A DNA stretch of 64,000 bases from Myxococcus xanthus (GTDB taxonomy: Bacteria > Myxococcota > Myxococcia > Myxococcales > Myxococcaceae), in assembly GCF_900106535.1 (NCBI RefSeq), contig NZ_FNOH01000002.1, positions 496,001-560,000 on the forward strand. The letters run 5' to 3'. Shown piece by piece: positions 7,237 through 19,159 of this stretch; positions within the stretch are counted from its first letter, which is position 1, and each line of letters starts with the position of its first letter. The translations under genes and the position numbers were made by a program. The notes under the pieces were generated by a model, which had not been told where the DNA came from, did no database searches, and saw nothing but the letters and a program-made list of their open reading frames with translations.

Positions 7237-8676
7237 ATGGACGCGAAGGGGCTACGGACGTTCCTGGAGATTCCCTACGACGAGCTCGAGGAGCGCAACC
7301 TCAAGGTCAAGGAGCAGCGCCTCAAGCACACCGCGTCGGAGAAGCTCCGTGACGAGCGCATCGAGTACCTGACGAAGGAACGCGCCATCAAGGCGGTCAC
7401 CGTGTGCTTCACCGACCTCGAGGGTCGGCTGCACATGCTGGACTACGACAAGAAGTTCCTCATCAAGAGCGCCGACAACCTCACCTTCGACGGCTCCTCC
7501 ATCCGGGGCTTCTCCGCGCAGCAGGAGAGTGACCTGCGGCTGAACATCGACTGGAGCGCCTTCTATTGGCTGCCCTCGGACATCTTCGGTCCGGGCAAGG
7601 TGCTGGTGTTCAGCGAGGTGCACGAGCGTGACGGCACGCAGTACCACTCCGACCTGCGTGGCAGGCTGAAGCTGCTCACCGAGTCGATGTACCAGAAAGA
7701 CGGCACGGTGGTTCACGCGGCGCCTGAAATCGAGGGCTTCCTCTTCAAGGGCCGCGACGCCGAGCACCACTTCCACGAGAAGGGCCACTTCGACTTCATC
7801 TCCACCGGCGGCTACTACCACTCGCTGCCCGGTGACGTGCTGCGCACGTTCATCGACAAGGTGGCCGAGGCCCAGCGCGCCATGGGCTTCCAGAACGAGA
7901 AGGACCACCCCGAAGTGGCGCCCAGCCAGTTCGAGATCAACTTCTCGTACAGCGAAGCCCTCATCGCGGCCGACCAGATTCAGCTCTACAAGCTGCTCAG
8001 CCGCCAGGTGGCCGCGCAGTTGGACTGCACCGCCAGCTTCCTCCCGAAGCCGGTGACGGGCGTCAATGGCAACGGCATGCACATGAACCTGTCGCTGTCC
8101 AAGGGCGGGAAGAACCTCTTCCACGACCAGAACGGCCCGGACGGCCTCAGCCCCATGGGCTGGGACTTCATCGACCGCCTCCTCACCAGCGCGAATGACA
8201 TCTGCCTCACGCTCAACTCCAGCGTGAACGCGTACCGCCGCCTGGACCCGCACTTCGAGGCCCCCAACCAGATCAAGGCCAGCGCCAACAACCGCGGTGC
8301 CATGGTGCGCATCCCCTTCGGAAACGAGCGCAGCGCGCGCATCGAGTGCCGCTCGGTGGCGCCGGACGCCAACCCCTACCTGGTGCTCTACACCCTGCTG
8401 CGCACCGGCCTGGAGGGCCCGCAGCCGCAGGAGGACGCGGAGGCCAAGCGCAGCCGCACCCGCTTCCTGCCGGACAACATCTTCGACGCCATCCGCATCT
8501 TCAAGGGCAGCCAGTTCGTGGCGTCCATCCTGGGTGAGGGCGTGCAGAGCAAGTTCGCCGAGCTCAAGACGACCACGGCCGAGCGCAGCCCGAAGCAGCT
8601 GGGCACCCGTGTGAAGTACTCGGAGGTCAAGTTCCACCACGAGGTCACCAACCAGTTCCTCTGGAACCAGTTCTAG
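7237..8676 (+). CDS. glnA: glutamine synthetase
   Basis: A 479-residue glutamine synthetase making glutamine from glutamate, ammonia and ATP. Family blocks are D85-G-S-S-I-R-G-F, the metal-binding E-I-E-G-F-L-F and Q-F-E-I, N-G-N-G-M-H-M-N, R-R-L-D-P-H-F-E-A-P and R-I-E-C-R-S. DGSSI falls at about residue 85 against about 50 in the E. coli enzyme, so there is a charged N-terminal extension of roughly 35 residues. The adenylylation loop with Tyr397 seen in enterobacterial GlnA is not recognisable, suggesting control by other means. Several motif positions differ from classical GlnA (D-P-H-F for V-P-G-Y, for example), so it belongs to a divergent class. Confidence 0.9.
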   Translation: MDAKGLRTFLEIPYDELEERNLKVKEQRLKHTASEKLRDERIEYLTKERAIKAVTVCFTDLEGRLHMLDYDKKFLIKSADNLTFDGSSIRGFSAQQESDLRLNIDWSAFYWLPSDIFGPGKVLVFSEVHERDGTQYHSDLRGRLKLLTESMYQKDGTVVHAAPEIEGFLFKGRDAEHHFHEKGHFDFISTGGYYHSLPGDVLRTFIDKVAEAQRAMGFQNEKDHPEVAPSQFEINFSYSEALIAADQIQLYKLLSRQVAAQLDCTASFLPKPVTGVNGNGMHMNLSLSKGGKNLFHDQNGPDGLSPMGWDFIDRLLTSANDICLTLNSSVNAYRRLDPHFEAPNQIKASANNRGAMVRIPFGNERSARIECRSVAPDANPYLVLYTLLRTGLEGPQPQEDAEAKRSRTRFLPDNIFDAIRIFKGSQFVASILGEGVQSKFAELKTTTAERSPKQLGTRVKYSEVKFHHEVTNQFLWNQF

Positions 8677-8707
8677 GAACGGACGTCCGCACCGCCGGAC
8701 TTCAGGA

Positions 8708-8742
8708 GCCGCCGCCCTCCCGCGACATGGGGAGGCGGCGGC
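8708..8742 (+). terminator. probable glnA terminator hairpin
   Basis: A GC-rich inverted repeat of about 13 base pairs with one bulged C: left arm 8708-8721, right arm 8729-8742, loop about 7 bases. It begins 31 bases after the glnA stop and is followed by TTCGTCC rather than a clean T-run. It lies just before the end of the convergent permease gene. Confidence 0.6.
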
Positions 8743-8750
8743 TTCGTCCG

Positions 8751-10076
8751 TTACAGCGGCTCGCCGCGAAGCGCCGCTGACGGCTCGGAAGCCCGGGGCC
8801 GCGACAGCCGCAGCAGCACCACGCCAGCGATGAGGGTGAGTGCCATGGTGACGCCTTCACGCGGGTTGGCGCCGAAGGCCACCAACGTCAGTCCCAGCCC
8901 CAGCGTGGGCACCGCCAGCAAGGCGTGAAGCGGACGCAGCCCCCGCTCGCGCCGCCAGGCCAGCGCGGCCAGCGCAGCGGACGTGACGCCGTACTGCATC
9001 AGCACCGCGATGCTGGAGAGGGCGAACAGCTCCGACAGGTCGCCCAGGTTGACGAACAGCAGGACCAGCGCCCAGGTGACAGCCAGCGCGCGCACCGGCA
9101 CGCCTCCGGCGGACATCCCGTCCAGCCCCAGCAGCGTGTGCGCGCCCGACGCCAGCGCGGACAGGTAGCGCGGCGTCGTCACCATCATCCCCAGGCAGAT
9201 GCCCAGCGCGGACACGCTGGTGCCCGCCTTCACCCACCCTTCGAGCCCGGGCCCGCCCCACACGCCCGCCGCCGCGGCCAGCGGCGCGGCCTGTGAGGCC
9301 AGCTCCGGCAGCGCGGCCACGCAAGCCCATACCAGGCCCACGTACAGCAGCACCGCCACCAGCAGCGAGCCCACCGTGGCCAGCGGCACGGTGCGCGACG
9401 ACGAGCGAACCTGCCCCGCAATCACCGGGACGATTTCGAAGCCCTGGTAGGCGAACATCACCGTCAACCCCGCACGCAGCCACGACACGTCCACGACCGG
9501 GCCCGCGGCCACCGCCGCGGCGGGAGGTGGCCCCGACAGCGCCAGGAAGGCCACCAGCAACGCGGCCAGCGGCAGCAGCTTGAAGACGGTGAGCGCCGTC
9601 CAGGTCCCCGCCGACACGCGGATGCCGGACGCCACCACGCCCGCCAGCGCCGTGACGAGGACGGAGGCGAGCACCGACCGCCCCAGGGCGCCCTCCAGGC
9701 CCAGGGAGGGCGCCACCGCCTGGGAGAGGCCCGCCACCACCGCGGCGGTGCTCAGGAACGCGCTGACGTAGGCCACCCACCCCACCAGGAAGGACGCCCG
9801 CTCTCCAAAGGCCGCGCGCGCGAAGAGGACGGGCCCGCCGTCCGCGTCAAAACGCCGGCCCAGCACGGCGAAGGCCAGCGCCACCGGAATCAACGCGAGC
9901 CCGGTGAGCGCGAAGGCGGCAATGGCGCTGGCACCCGGCGCCAGCGCGGCGACCTCCGCCGGGGCGAAGAAGATGCCGACGCCGACAATGCCATTGACGC
10001 CGAGCGAGAGGAGCTGGAACGGCCCCACCGGACGCGACGCGGATGCGACAGCGGGGGCGGAGGAAGGAACCGGCAC
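8751..10076 (-). CDS. APC-superfamily amino-acid permease
   Basis: A 441-residue integral membrane transporter with about 12 hydrophobic helices. The first carries G-V-N-G-I-V-G-V-G-I-F, the broken-helix signature with which APC-family amino-acid/polyamine antiporters bind the substrate backbone. A Y-Q-G-F-E motif lies in the sixth helix, as in that family. It is convergent with glnA and its stop lies just beyond the glnA hairpin. Substrate cannot be read from the sequence; the glnA neighbourhood is compatible with amino-acid uptake. Confidence 0.88.
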   Translation of the reverse strand: MPVPSSAPAVASASRPVGPFQLLSLGVNGIVGVGIFFAPAEVAALAPGASAIAAFALTGLALIPVALAFAVLGRRFDADGGPVLFARAAFGERASFLVGWVAYVSAFLSTAAVVAGLSQAVAPSLGLEGALGRSVLASVLVTALAGVVASGIRVSAGTWTALTVFKLLPLAALLVAFLALSGPPPAAAVAAGPVVDVSWLRAGLTVMFAYQGFEIVPVIAGQVRSSSRTVPLATVGSLLVAVLLYVGLVWACVAALPELASQAAPLAAAAGVWGGPGLEGWVKAGTSVSALGICLGMMVTTPRYLSALASGAHTLLGLDGMSAGGVPVRALAVTWALVLLFVNLGDLSELFALSSIAVLMQYGVTSAALAALAWRRERGLRPLHALLAVPTLGLGLTLVAFGANPREGVTMALTLIAGVVLLRLSRPRASEPSAALRGEPL

Positions 10077-10209
10077 GGAGGTAGTTCACTACAGCTGAGC
10101 GCCGGACACCAATGCACCGGGTGGATACCCCCGATATGGTTGTGGGCGCCGAGCGTTTCAGCCCGACATCCAGGCCGTTTGCCTGAGGCACGGCCCTGAG
10201 GAGGGTTCG

Positions 10210-11733
10210 ATGCGGCTTCACGGTGCGCTGATGGGACTGACTCTGATGTGCGCTGGCTGCGCGACGCTGAGCCGGGGGTTCGGCGCCACGGCCAACGAGG
10301 ACACGGGCGAGTACGAAACGCCGGAAGAAGAGCTGGTGTACATCGTCCCCGCCGAGGACGCGATGATGGTGGCGCGCCGCATCCTGGAAGAGCAGCGCTA
10401 CGACGTCATGGAGAAGGAAGGCGGGCTGGAGATGTTCTCCTCGGCCCATGAGCCCGGAAAGAACATGCCGGGCCTGCGCACCATCGAGCGCTACTACATC
10501 AAGGGCGAGCGGCTGGGGCCGCGGCAGACCGTCGTGCGCGTCTTCCGGCTCAGCTACAACGAGATGGAGACCCAACTGGAGATTCCGCCACAGGCGGCGG
10601 GCAAGCGGGAGGCGGCCATGTTCGCCGTGCTGGATGCCCATCCCTTTGACGCCACGCGGGACGCCTTCACCTACGCGAACGGTCCCAATGGCCCCCGGGC
10701 GGTGCCCATGGAGGACCCGTTCAAGAACGCGCCGGGCATGGAGCGCATGCGAATGGTGCGCGGCGTGCGCGACCTGGACATCGAGCGGACCTTGCTGCAA
10801 CGGCTGGAGATGGTGCCCGCCCTGGAACTGGTGGGCAGCAACGCGCCCGTGCCCATCCGCTCCGTGACGCCAGAAGGAGGACAGACGGAGCAGGCGCAAC
10901 AGGCGCCGGAGTGTGGCACCCCGGTGGACGGCGCCGGCCCGCTGATGGCGCCAGGGCACGTGCTGCTGCTGGCGGACCCCCTGGGCACGCGGGAGTTGCC
11001 CGCGGCGGCGCTGCGGATGCTCTGTGAAGCCACGGCCCAGGGCCTGCCGGTGACGCTGGCGCTGTCGCTGCCCGCCTCCGAGCAGCCGCTGCTGGAGACC
11101 TACCTGGCGAGCCCGGGACAGTTCCAGGACCTCCAGACGATGATGAGCGAGAGCCCCTTCTGGCGCCGCACCTATCAGGACGGCCGCAGCAGCAGCGCCA
11201 TGCTCTGGCTCATCGAACAGGCACGCCGGCTGCGCGCCTCTGGCAAGGACATCTCCGTGGTGGCCTTCGACGCCGAGAAGGCCCAGGGCAACGAGCGCGA
11301 GGCGGAGATGGCCCGGCACCTGCTGGCCCACCAGCAGACACGCGCCCAGGCCTGGACGCTGGTGCTCGCGGGTGGCACGCACGTGCGGACGGCGGGCGTG
11401 AACTGGGACAGCGACTATGCGCCGCTGGGAGCGCGGCTGGCCCAGGTCCTCCCGTCAGTGCGCGCGCTCGACGTGGGCTTCACGCGAGGCACGCAGTTCT
11501 CCTGCCGCTTCAACGTGTGGGACGCGGTGGAGTGCAACGTGTTCGCCATCAGTCCCACGAAGGAGGTCCGGCAGAAGCCCGACATCGCCTCCGGGGTGCG
11601 GCTCTTCCCGCAGCCGCTCGCGGAAGGCTTTCACGGCCGCCTCTACGTGGGGGCGCTGAGCGCGTCACCTCCGGCGCTCCATCGGCTGGCCCCCACCACC
11701 GCCGCCCAGACACCGCCCGCCACCTCGCCGTAG
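10210..11733 (+). CDS. putative lipoprotein, C-terminal region resembling ChaN/EreA-type proteins
   Basis: A 507-residue exported protein. The N-terminus has a short signal sequence ending in L-M-C-A-G-C, so Cys17 is the likely lipidation site although the -3 residue is unusual. Residues about 40-200 form a small domain beginning E-E-E-L-V-Y-I-V-P. From about residue 255, blocks such as H-V-L-L-L-A-D, the N-E-R-E-A-E-M-A-R-H-L segment and L-V-L-A-G-G-T-H-V-R are reminiscent of the ChaN/EreA/TraB superfamily. This likeness is by eye and weak, so function is unassigned. A GAGGAGG ribosome site precedes the ATG. The gene ends just before the palindrome array that precedes the signalling operon. 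Confidence 0.75.
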   Translation: MRLHGALMGLTLMCAGCATLSRGFGATANEDTGEYETPEEELVYIVPAEDAMMVARRILEEQRYDVMEKEGGLEMFSSAHEPGKNMPGLRTIERYYIKGERLGPRQTVVRVFRLSYNEMETQLEIPPQAAGKREAAMFAVLDAHPFDATRDAFTYANGPNGPRAVPMEDPFKNAPGMERMRMVRGVRDLDIERTLLQRLEMVPALELVGSNAPVPIRSVTPEGGQTEQAQQAPECGTPVDGAGPLMAPGHVLLLADPLGTRELPAAALRMLCEATAQGLPVTLALSLPASEQPLLETYLASPGQFQDLQTMMSESPFWRRTYQDGRSSSAMLWLIEQARRLRASGKDISVVAFDAEKAQGNEREAEMARHLLAHQQTRAQAWTLVLAGGTHVRTAGVNWDSDYAPLGARLAQVLPSVRALDVGFTRGTQFSCRFNVWDAVECNVFAISPTKEVRQKPDIASGVRLFPQPLAEGFHGRLYVGALSASPPALHRLAPTTAAQTPPATSP

Positions 11734-11737
11734 AAAC

Positions 11738-11803
11738 GGCAAGTCCTGCCGGGGTTGGCAAGCCTTGCCGCACCGGAATGGCGCGGGCGCGGCAACATCT
11801 GCT
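11738..11803 (+). promoter_or_regulatory. array of GGCAA-N3-TTGCC palindromes, probable activator (enhancer) sites
   Basis: Three copies of a 13-base inverted repeat lie here: GGCAAGTCCTGCC (11738-11750), GGCAAGCCTTGCC (11757-11769, perfect arms) and GGCAACATCTGCT (11791-11803). Their centres fall about 128, 109 and 75 bases before the predicted start of the sigma54 promoter at 11845, the usual distance for enhancer-binding activator sites. The same motif recurs at 18986-19072. I infer they bind the sigma54 activator encoded at 13133-15055. Confidence 0.65.
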
Positions 11804-11844
11804 TCACCTGCCATGGATTCCCAGGCACGGACGCCGTGCAATGG

Positions 11845-11861
11845 CTGGCATCCGGGTTGCT
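11845..11861 (+). promoter_or_regulatory. sigma54 (-24/-12) promoter of the signalling operon
   Basis: CTGGCATCCGGGTTGCT has GG and GC separated by exactly 10 bases and matches the sigma54 consensus at TGGCA and TTGCT. Transcription would begin near 11872, 66 bases before the first gene of the operon (11938). Confidence 0.75.
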
Positions 11862-11937
11862 CTTCCCCTGCTCGCCACGCTCCGCCGGCCCGCATGACGC
11901 GGTGCCGCGACGAGGGCGTGAAGCCAGGAAGAGCTCC

Positions 11938-12450
11938 ATGAAGAAGTCGCTTTCGTTCGTGTCGAAGTCCGTTGCCGCGCTCGCGATGCTCAGCACCCTG
12001 CCCGCCTTCGCGGGGACCGCGACCTACTCGGGCGCGCTCTGCACGTCGGTCTCGGGATTCCACAGCCCGACCGTCTTCCGCAGTGGCCGCCTCCTCAATT
12101 CCAACGCGAACACGCTCGAGGTCGTCTGCCCGATTCAGCGCAACGTCGCCGTGCCCTCCCTCAATGAATCACTGTCCGTCAGCGTCACCGCGCTGGACCC
12201 GCACCTGACGGAGAATGTCTGCTGCACCGCGACGGTGGCCGAGAAGGACGGCACTTCCCTGGCTTCGTCCTCCGCGTGCTCCAGCTGGGGTGCGGACACG
12301 GCCAACCACAACTCCTTCTCCATCAACCTCCCGTCGGTGTTCGCGAACATCAACGGCTACGTGAGCCTGCGCTGCGTTCTGCCGGGGCAGTACACCAGCG
12401 GCTCCAGCACGTACGCGTCCGTCCTCGCCAGCTTCGTCGTCACGGAGTAG
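11938..12450 (+). CDS. small secreted protein, first gene of the sigma54 signalling operon
   Basis: A 170-residue protein with a typical Sec signal peptide: M-K-K-S start, hydrophobic core, cleavage expected after A-F-A near residue 25. The mature part is about 145 residues, rich in Ser/Thr/Asn/Val, with Cys residues at intervals, so disulphides outside the cytoplasm are likely. I do not recognise the family. The start is chosen from an AGGA ribosome site and the signal peptide. It lies 66 bases after a predicted sigma54 start and 5 bases before the next gene, so it is probably the most strongly made exported product of the operon. Confidence 0.82.
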   Translation: MKKSLSFVSKSVAALAMLSTLPAFAGTATYSGALCTSVSGFHSPTVFRSGRLLNSNANTLEVVCPIQRNVAVPSLNESLSVSVTALDPHLTENVCCTATVAEKDGTSLASSSACSSWGADTANHNSFSINLPSVFANINGYVSLRCVLPGQYTSGSSTYASVLASFVVTE

Positions 12451-12455
12451 CCACC

Positions 12456-13132
12456 ATGCGACAGGTTCGTTGGGGACTCCTGGGTCTGGCCACGGCCGCC
12501 GTTGCCGCCGCCGGTGGGTGGAGCATGTGGGGGGCCACGCCCGAAGCCACACCGGCGCGCGCGGAAGCCGCCGAGGCCCGGCCCGGGTCCCCAGCGGACC
12601 TGACGTCGGAGGTGCGGGCATTGCGCGCGGAGTTGGAGGCGCTGCGCCGGGGACACGGGCACCTGCTGCAACGCGTGGAGTCCGTGGGGCGCCCCGCGCC
12701 GCTGCCCGGGCCCGAGGAGGCGGCAGCGCCCGAAACCCGGGCGGCAGCGCCCACCGCGCAAACCCTGGCCACGCTGGAGGTTGCTCGCGAGGAGCGGCGA
12801 CAGGAGTTGGAAGCCGAGCTGCAGGCCGCCGCCCATACCGAGCCGCGTGACAGGGAATGGGCGGGACCGACGGAGGCGCTCGTCACCCGTGCGTTCAGCG
12901 GTCCGGACTTCGCGGGCTCACGTCTGACGCGCGTGGACTGCCGCACCCGGATGTGTGTGCTGGAGGTGGAGCATGACGCAGCCGAGGCACGCGCGGAATT
13001 GCTGTCATCCCTGCTGATGGTGAACGGCCTGCAGGGACAGGCGGTGATGCGGCTCGCGGACGACGGAAGCCGGCTGGCCTCGCGCATCTACCTCTCGCGT
13101 GCGGGGGAGTCTCTTCCCATGACGCTGCGACC

Positions 13133-13136
<4 letters not shown>
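12456..13136 (+). CDS. membrane-anchored coiled-coil protein of unknown function
   Basis: A 226-residue protein. Residues 6-26 form one hydrophobic segment, probably an uncleaved anchor, followed by an Ala/Pro/Glu-rich linker and a heptad-like stretch (D-L-T-S-E-V-R-A-L-R-A-E-L-E-A-L-R-R) predicted to be coiled coil. A second Glu/Arg-rich helix lies near 105-125. The C-terminal domain has two close cysteines in V-D-C-R-T-R-M-C, which could form a disulphide. The gene begins 5 bases after the secreted-protein stop and overlaps the activator start by ATGA, so it belongs to the signalling operon. No function can be named. Confidence 0.78.
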
Positions 13137-15051
<1,915 letters not shown>

Positions 15052-15055
<4 letters not shown>

Positions 15056-18000
15056 AATCCTCCTCCGGGCGATTGGATCCCCCCGCGGAGTTCGAGGAGT
15101 ACCGGCTGCTGCGCCCCCTGGGGCACGGCGCCATGGGACAGGTGTTCCTGGCGCAGGACACGCTGTTGGACCGGCAGGTGGCGGTGAAGTTCATCGCCAC
15201 GGCGCAGGGCCGGCTGCCGGACGCGGCGGCGCGCGCGCGCTTCTTCCAGGAGGCACGCGCCATCGCCCGGCTCCAGCACCCCAACGTGGTGGCCATCCAC
15301 CGCGTCGGCGAGGTGCGCGGTCAGCCCTACCTGGTGTCCGAGCTCATCCGAGGAGAGCCGCTGGACCGGTTGCAGCGGCCGGTGGATGCACAGCAGGCGC
15401 TCGCGTTGGGCCTTGGGCTCGCCAGAGGGCTGGCCGCGGCGCACCGGCGCGGCATCCTCCACCGCGACATCAAGCCCGCCAATGCCATCCTGTCCGAGGA
15501 CGGCGAGGTGAAGCTGCTCGACTTCGGACTCGCGGAGTCCGCGTTCGCGGAGGAGGAGCTTCCCGCCTCGGCGGCGGGCACGGACGTTCCGGCTTCACCA
15601 GGGCCGAGCCCCAAAGACACCCGGCCGATGCCTGGGCCACGGCCCGTGGATACCCGGCTGCCTGCCGCGCCGGGTGTCACGGATGCGGTGTCCTCGCCGG
15701 GCCCTCGCCCCACGGACACCCGGCCACTCTCCGTCATGCTGGGGCGCGATACCGGCCCGCGCGCCGATGAGGCCCGCCAGGATTTCGTTCCAGGCACGCC
15801 GCTCTATCTCGCACCCGAGCTGTGGCGCGGTGAGCCCGCCAGCCGGGCCAGCGACGTCTATGCGCTGGGCATCCTCCTCTACGAACTGTGCGCGGGCCAC
15901 GCGCCCCATGAAGGCGTACCGTTGGAGCAGCTCGGGGCCGCGATACAGGAGCGTCCCCCACCGCCTCTCTCCGAGCGCGCACCAGGGCTGTCGCCAGCCT
16001 TCGCCGCCATCGTGGACCGATGCGTCGACGCGGACCCGGCCCGGCGCTACGAGTCGGGTGACGCACTTCGGGAAGCACTCGAAGCGCTCAGCACGCCCAC
16101 GCGCGCCAGTGCCATCCCCACCGGCAATCCCTACCTGGGACTGCGGGCCTTCGATGCCGCGCACCGGAGCGTCTTCTTCGGCCGCGAACCCGAGCTGCGA
16201 GAGGTCCTGGACCGGCTGCGCGGCGACACCTTCGTCCTGCTGGCGGGCGACTCCGGCGTGGGCAAATCCTCGCTGTGCCGGGCAGGCATTCTCCCTGCTG
16301 TCAGCCAGAGCGGCCTGGAGGATGGCGGGCCCGCCTGGGCAGTCATCTCCGGGACACCCGGGCGCCGTCCGCTGGAGACCTGGGTGGAGCTGCTAGCCCC
16401 CGTGGTCGGAGAGAGCGCGGATGCCTTGCGCGCACGCCTCACCACCGAGGAGCCCGGCGTCCTGGCCCGAGCCCTGCGCCGCCGGCCAACGAACGCTCCA
16501 CCCCTGCTCCTCTTCATCGACCAGCTCGAGGAGCTCGTCACCTTCTCGGAGTCCACGCAGGCGGCCCGGCTCGCCGAGGAACTGGCCCTGGTGCTGCGCC
16601 GCGCGCCCCGCTTCCGCCTCCTCACCACCGCTCGCAGCGACTGCCTCACACGGATGGTGGCCCTCCCGGGTCTGGGTGATGAACTGCCGCGCGCGCTCCA
16701 CCTGCTGCGCGCCCTCTCCGAACACGGGCTGCGAGAAGCCGTGGCAGGCCCCGTCCGCGTGCTGGGCATGCGCTTCGAAAGCCCCGCCATGGTGGACGCC
16801 CTGGTCGCCTCCGCGGCCCGGGCCGAGGGAGGACTGCCCCTGCTCCAGTTCGCGCTGGAGGCACTCTGGGAGGCACGAGATTCCCAACGCCAGCTCATCC
16901 CCGCCGCCGCACTGGAGGCCCTGGGCGGCGTGGAAGGAGCGCTGGCCCGTCACGCGGACGCCGTGGTCGTCCGTCTCCGGCCCGAGCAACGGCCTCGCGC
17001 CCGCGCAATGCTCCTGGAGTTGGTGACGCCCGAGGGCACGCGCCTGCGCCGTACCCAGGAGGAGCTGCTGCGTGGCCCCGACGACGACGCCGGACGCGCG
17101 GTGCTGGACGGACTGGTGCGCGGCCGGCTGCTCACCGCGGGCGAGGCGGAGGACGGAGACGGCGTGTACACGCTGGCCCACGAAAGCCTCGTCACCGGCT
17201 GGGACACCCTGCGCGGGTGGTTGGGGCAGGACGAGCAACGCCGTGCCGTGCGAATGCGCCTGGAGCGCGCCGCCGCGGAGTGGGAACGGCTGGGCCACCC
17301 GCCCGAACTGCTCTACGGCGAGCGGCAGCTCACCGAGAGCCGCGCCGCGGGCCTTTCCCATGTCGAGAAACCGCGGGAGCGCGACTTCCTCTCCCGCTCA
17401 CGAAGAGCCGTGCGTCGGCGCCGGGTGACGCGCTGGCTGGCCGTGGCCCTGGTGCCCCTGGTGCTGGGAGGCGTGGTGGGCGTCACGCGCGTGCAGGCCC
17501 GGGCGCAACTGGATGCCCGCATCAACCGCCACCTGGACGAGGCCAAGGTGCAGCAGGTCGCGTTGGACATGCGCCGCGCCGAGCTGGACCAACTGAGCGC
17601 CGAAGCCTTCACCCTGTTCGACACGCCGGGCCCTCAGAACCGCGAAGCAGCCGAAGCCGTGTGGAGCCGCGCCCAACAGACCCGGCAGGCGGTGGAGGAG
17701 ACCGCGCTGCGCGCCATGTCGGAGCTGGAGGCCGCCTGGGGCCTGGCGCCCGGAAACCCTCGGGTGAGCCCGCTCATGGCCAACTTGTTGGTAACGCGCG
17801 TGGAGTTCGCCGAGCAGGAACGCCAACCCGAGCAGCGCGCGCAGTGGCTCGCGCGGCTCGGGGCCCACGACCCCATGGGCGAGCTGCGCCGGGGGCTGAC
17901 GGCACCGGCACGGCTGACGCTCACCAGTGAGCCCGCGGGCGCTCGCGTGCGGCTGCTGGAGCCCACGCCAGAGGGAGAGCCCGTCCCGGGACGCGACCTG

Positions 18001-18969
18001 GGACAGACGCCCCTGCACGAGGTGGCACTGCCCGCGGGGTCCCACCTCCTGGTGATGGAAGCGCCGGGCCGGTTTCCGGTGCGCGTCCCCGTGCTCCTCG
18101 CATCCGGCGAGCGGCTGGCGCTGGACGTGCCCCTTCCAGCCGCGGGGTTGGTACCCGAGGGCTTCGTGCACATCCCCGCCGGACGCTTCCTCCAGGGCGC
18201 GTCGGAGAGCGAATATCTGCGGCGTGCATTCTTCTTCGCGCCGCCACTGCATCGCGTGGACACGGGCGCGTACCTCATCGCGCGGCACGAGGTGACGTTC
18301 GCGCAGTACATCGCCTTCCTGGAGACGCTGCCCCCCGAGGAGCGCGCCGCGCGGATGCCGGGCTCGCGCCGCCGCCTCACCGTGGTGGACCTGGCCCACG
18401 AACCAGATGGCCGCTGGCGGCTCACCCTGCGCCCCGCGTCCGCAAGCTACAGCGTGAGGGACGGTGAACGACTGCGCTACGGCAAGCGGGACCGTCGGCA
18501 GGAGCAGGACTGGCTGCGCTTCCCCGTGTCCGCCGTCTCCTTCGACGATGCCCTGGCCTACGTGGCGTGGCTGGGCCGCACCGGCCAGGTGCCAGGCGCG
18601 CGCATGTGCACGGAGCGGGAGTGGGAACGGGCCGCGCGAGGCGCGGACGGCCGCCGCTACCCTGCGGGCGACTGGCTGGCGCCGGACGACGCCAACCATG
18701 ACGCCACTTATGGCCGGGAGCCCTGGGGCTTCGGCCCCGACGAAGTGGGCAGCCACCCGCGCTCGCGGAGCCCCTTCGGCGTGGACGACATGGTGGGCAA
18801 CGTGTGGGAGTGGACGCGCTCCGACGTGGCCCCGGAGAAGCCGTCCGCCCAGGGCGGAAGCTGGTACCAGAGCGACCTGACGGCCCACACCGCCAACCGG
18901 GACCGCGTGGAACGAACGCAGCGAGAAGCCCTCATCGGCTTTCGCGTCTGCGCCACGCCGCGCCCCTGA
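15052..18969 (+). CDS. Ser/Thr kinase - STAND ATPase - TM - FGE-like fusion protein
   Basis: A 1305-residue sensor kinase. The kinase domain (about 17-345) has G-H-G-A-M-G-Q-V, Lys46, H137-R-D139-I-K-P-A-N, D157-F-G and A-P-E256. Between D-F-G and A-P-E lie 97 residues instead of about 20-30, an insert carrying repeated P-x-D-T-R motifs with Thr190, Thr201 and Thr223. Residues about 360-780 are an nSTAND-type NTPase with Walker A G-D-S-G-V-G-K405-S and an L-L-F-I-D-Q-L-E-E Walker B near 484. A membrane span lies near 794-813. Residues about 1036-1303 are a formylglycine-generating-enzyme/sulfatase-modifying fold, but the GGSW segment lacks the catalytic Cys pair, so it is probably a binding domain outside the cytoplasm. 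Confidence 0.92.
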
Positions 18970-18985
18970 ACGGGCGTCCCCTGCC

Positions 18986-19072
18986 GGCAATCCCTGCCAG
19001 CCCCCTGGCAATCCTTGCCGTCCATTCCTGCTCGCAACGCATGCCAGGACACGGCTGCCTGCAAGTCTTGCC
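18986..19072 (+). promoter_or_regulatory. second array of GGCAA-N3-TTGCC palindromes
   Basis: Copies of the same motif as at 11738-11803: GGCAATCCCTGCC (18986-18998), GGCAATCCTTGCC (19007-19019, perfect arms), a degraded CGCAACGCATGCC (19033-19045) and TGCAAGTCTTGCC (19060-19072). They are spaced 21, 26 and 27 bases apart and centred about 140, 119, 93 and 66 bases before the start predicted from the -24/-12 site at 19105. They probably bind the same activator. Confidence 0.65.
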
Positions 19073-19104
19073 AGGGACACCGGCCACCGGGCGGCACGCG
19101 CTGG

Positions 19105-19121
19105 GTGGCATGGCGGATGCT
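19105..19121 (+). promoter_or_regulatory. sigma54 (-24/-12) promoter of the ADYC lipoprotein gene
   Basis: GTGGCATGGCGGATGCT keeps the invariant GG and GC with exactly 10 bases between them and the TGGCA block of the sigma54 consensus; the -12 element is ATGCT rather than TTGCT. Transcription would start near 19132, 28 bases before the chosen GTG start at 19160. Confidence 0.65.
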
Positions 19122-19159
19122 CTGTCACCGCGTACTCCACGATGACCGAGGTGTCTCAC

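Noticed and set aside
11757-11769. GGCAA-N3-TTGCC read as a sigma54 promoter core
   Set aside because: GG and GC are 8 bases apart instead of 10, and properly spaced -24/-12 sites exist downstream at both loci. The element is better explained as an activator-binding palindrome.
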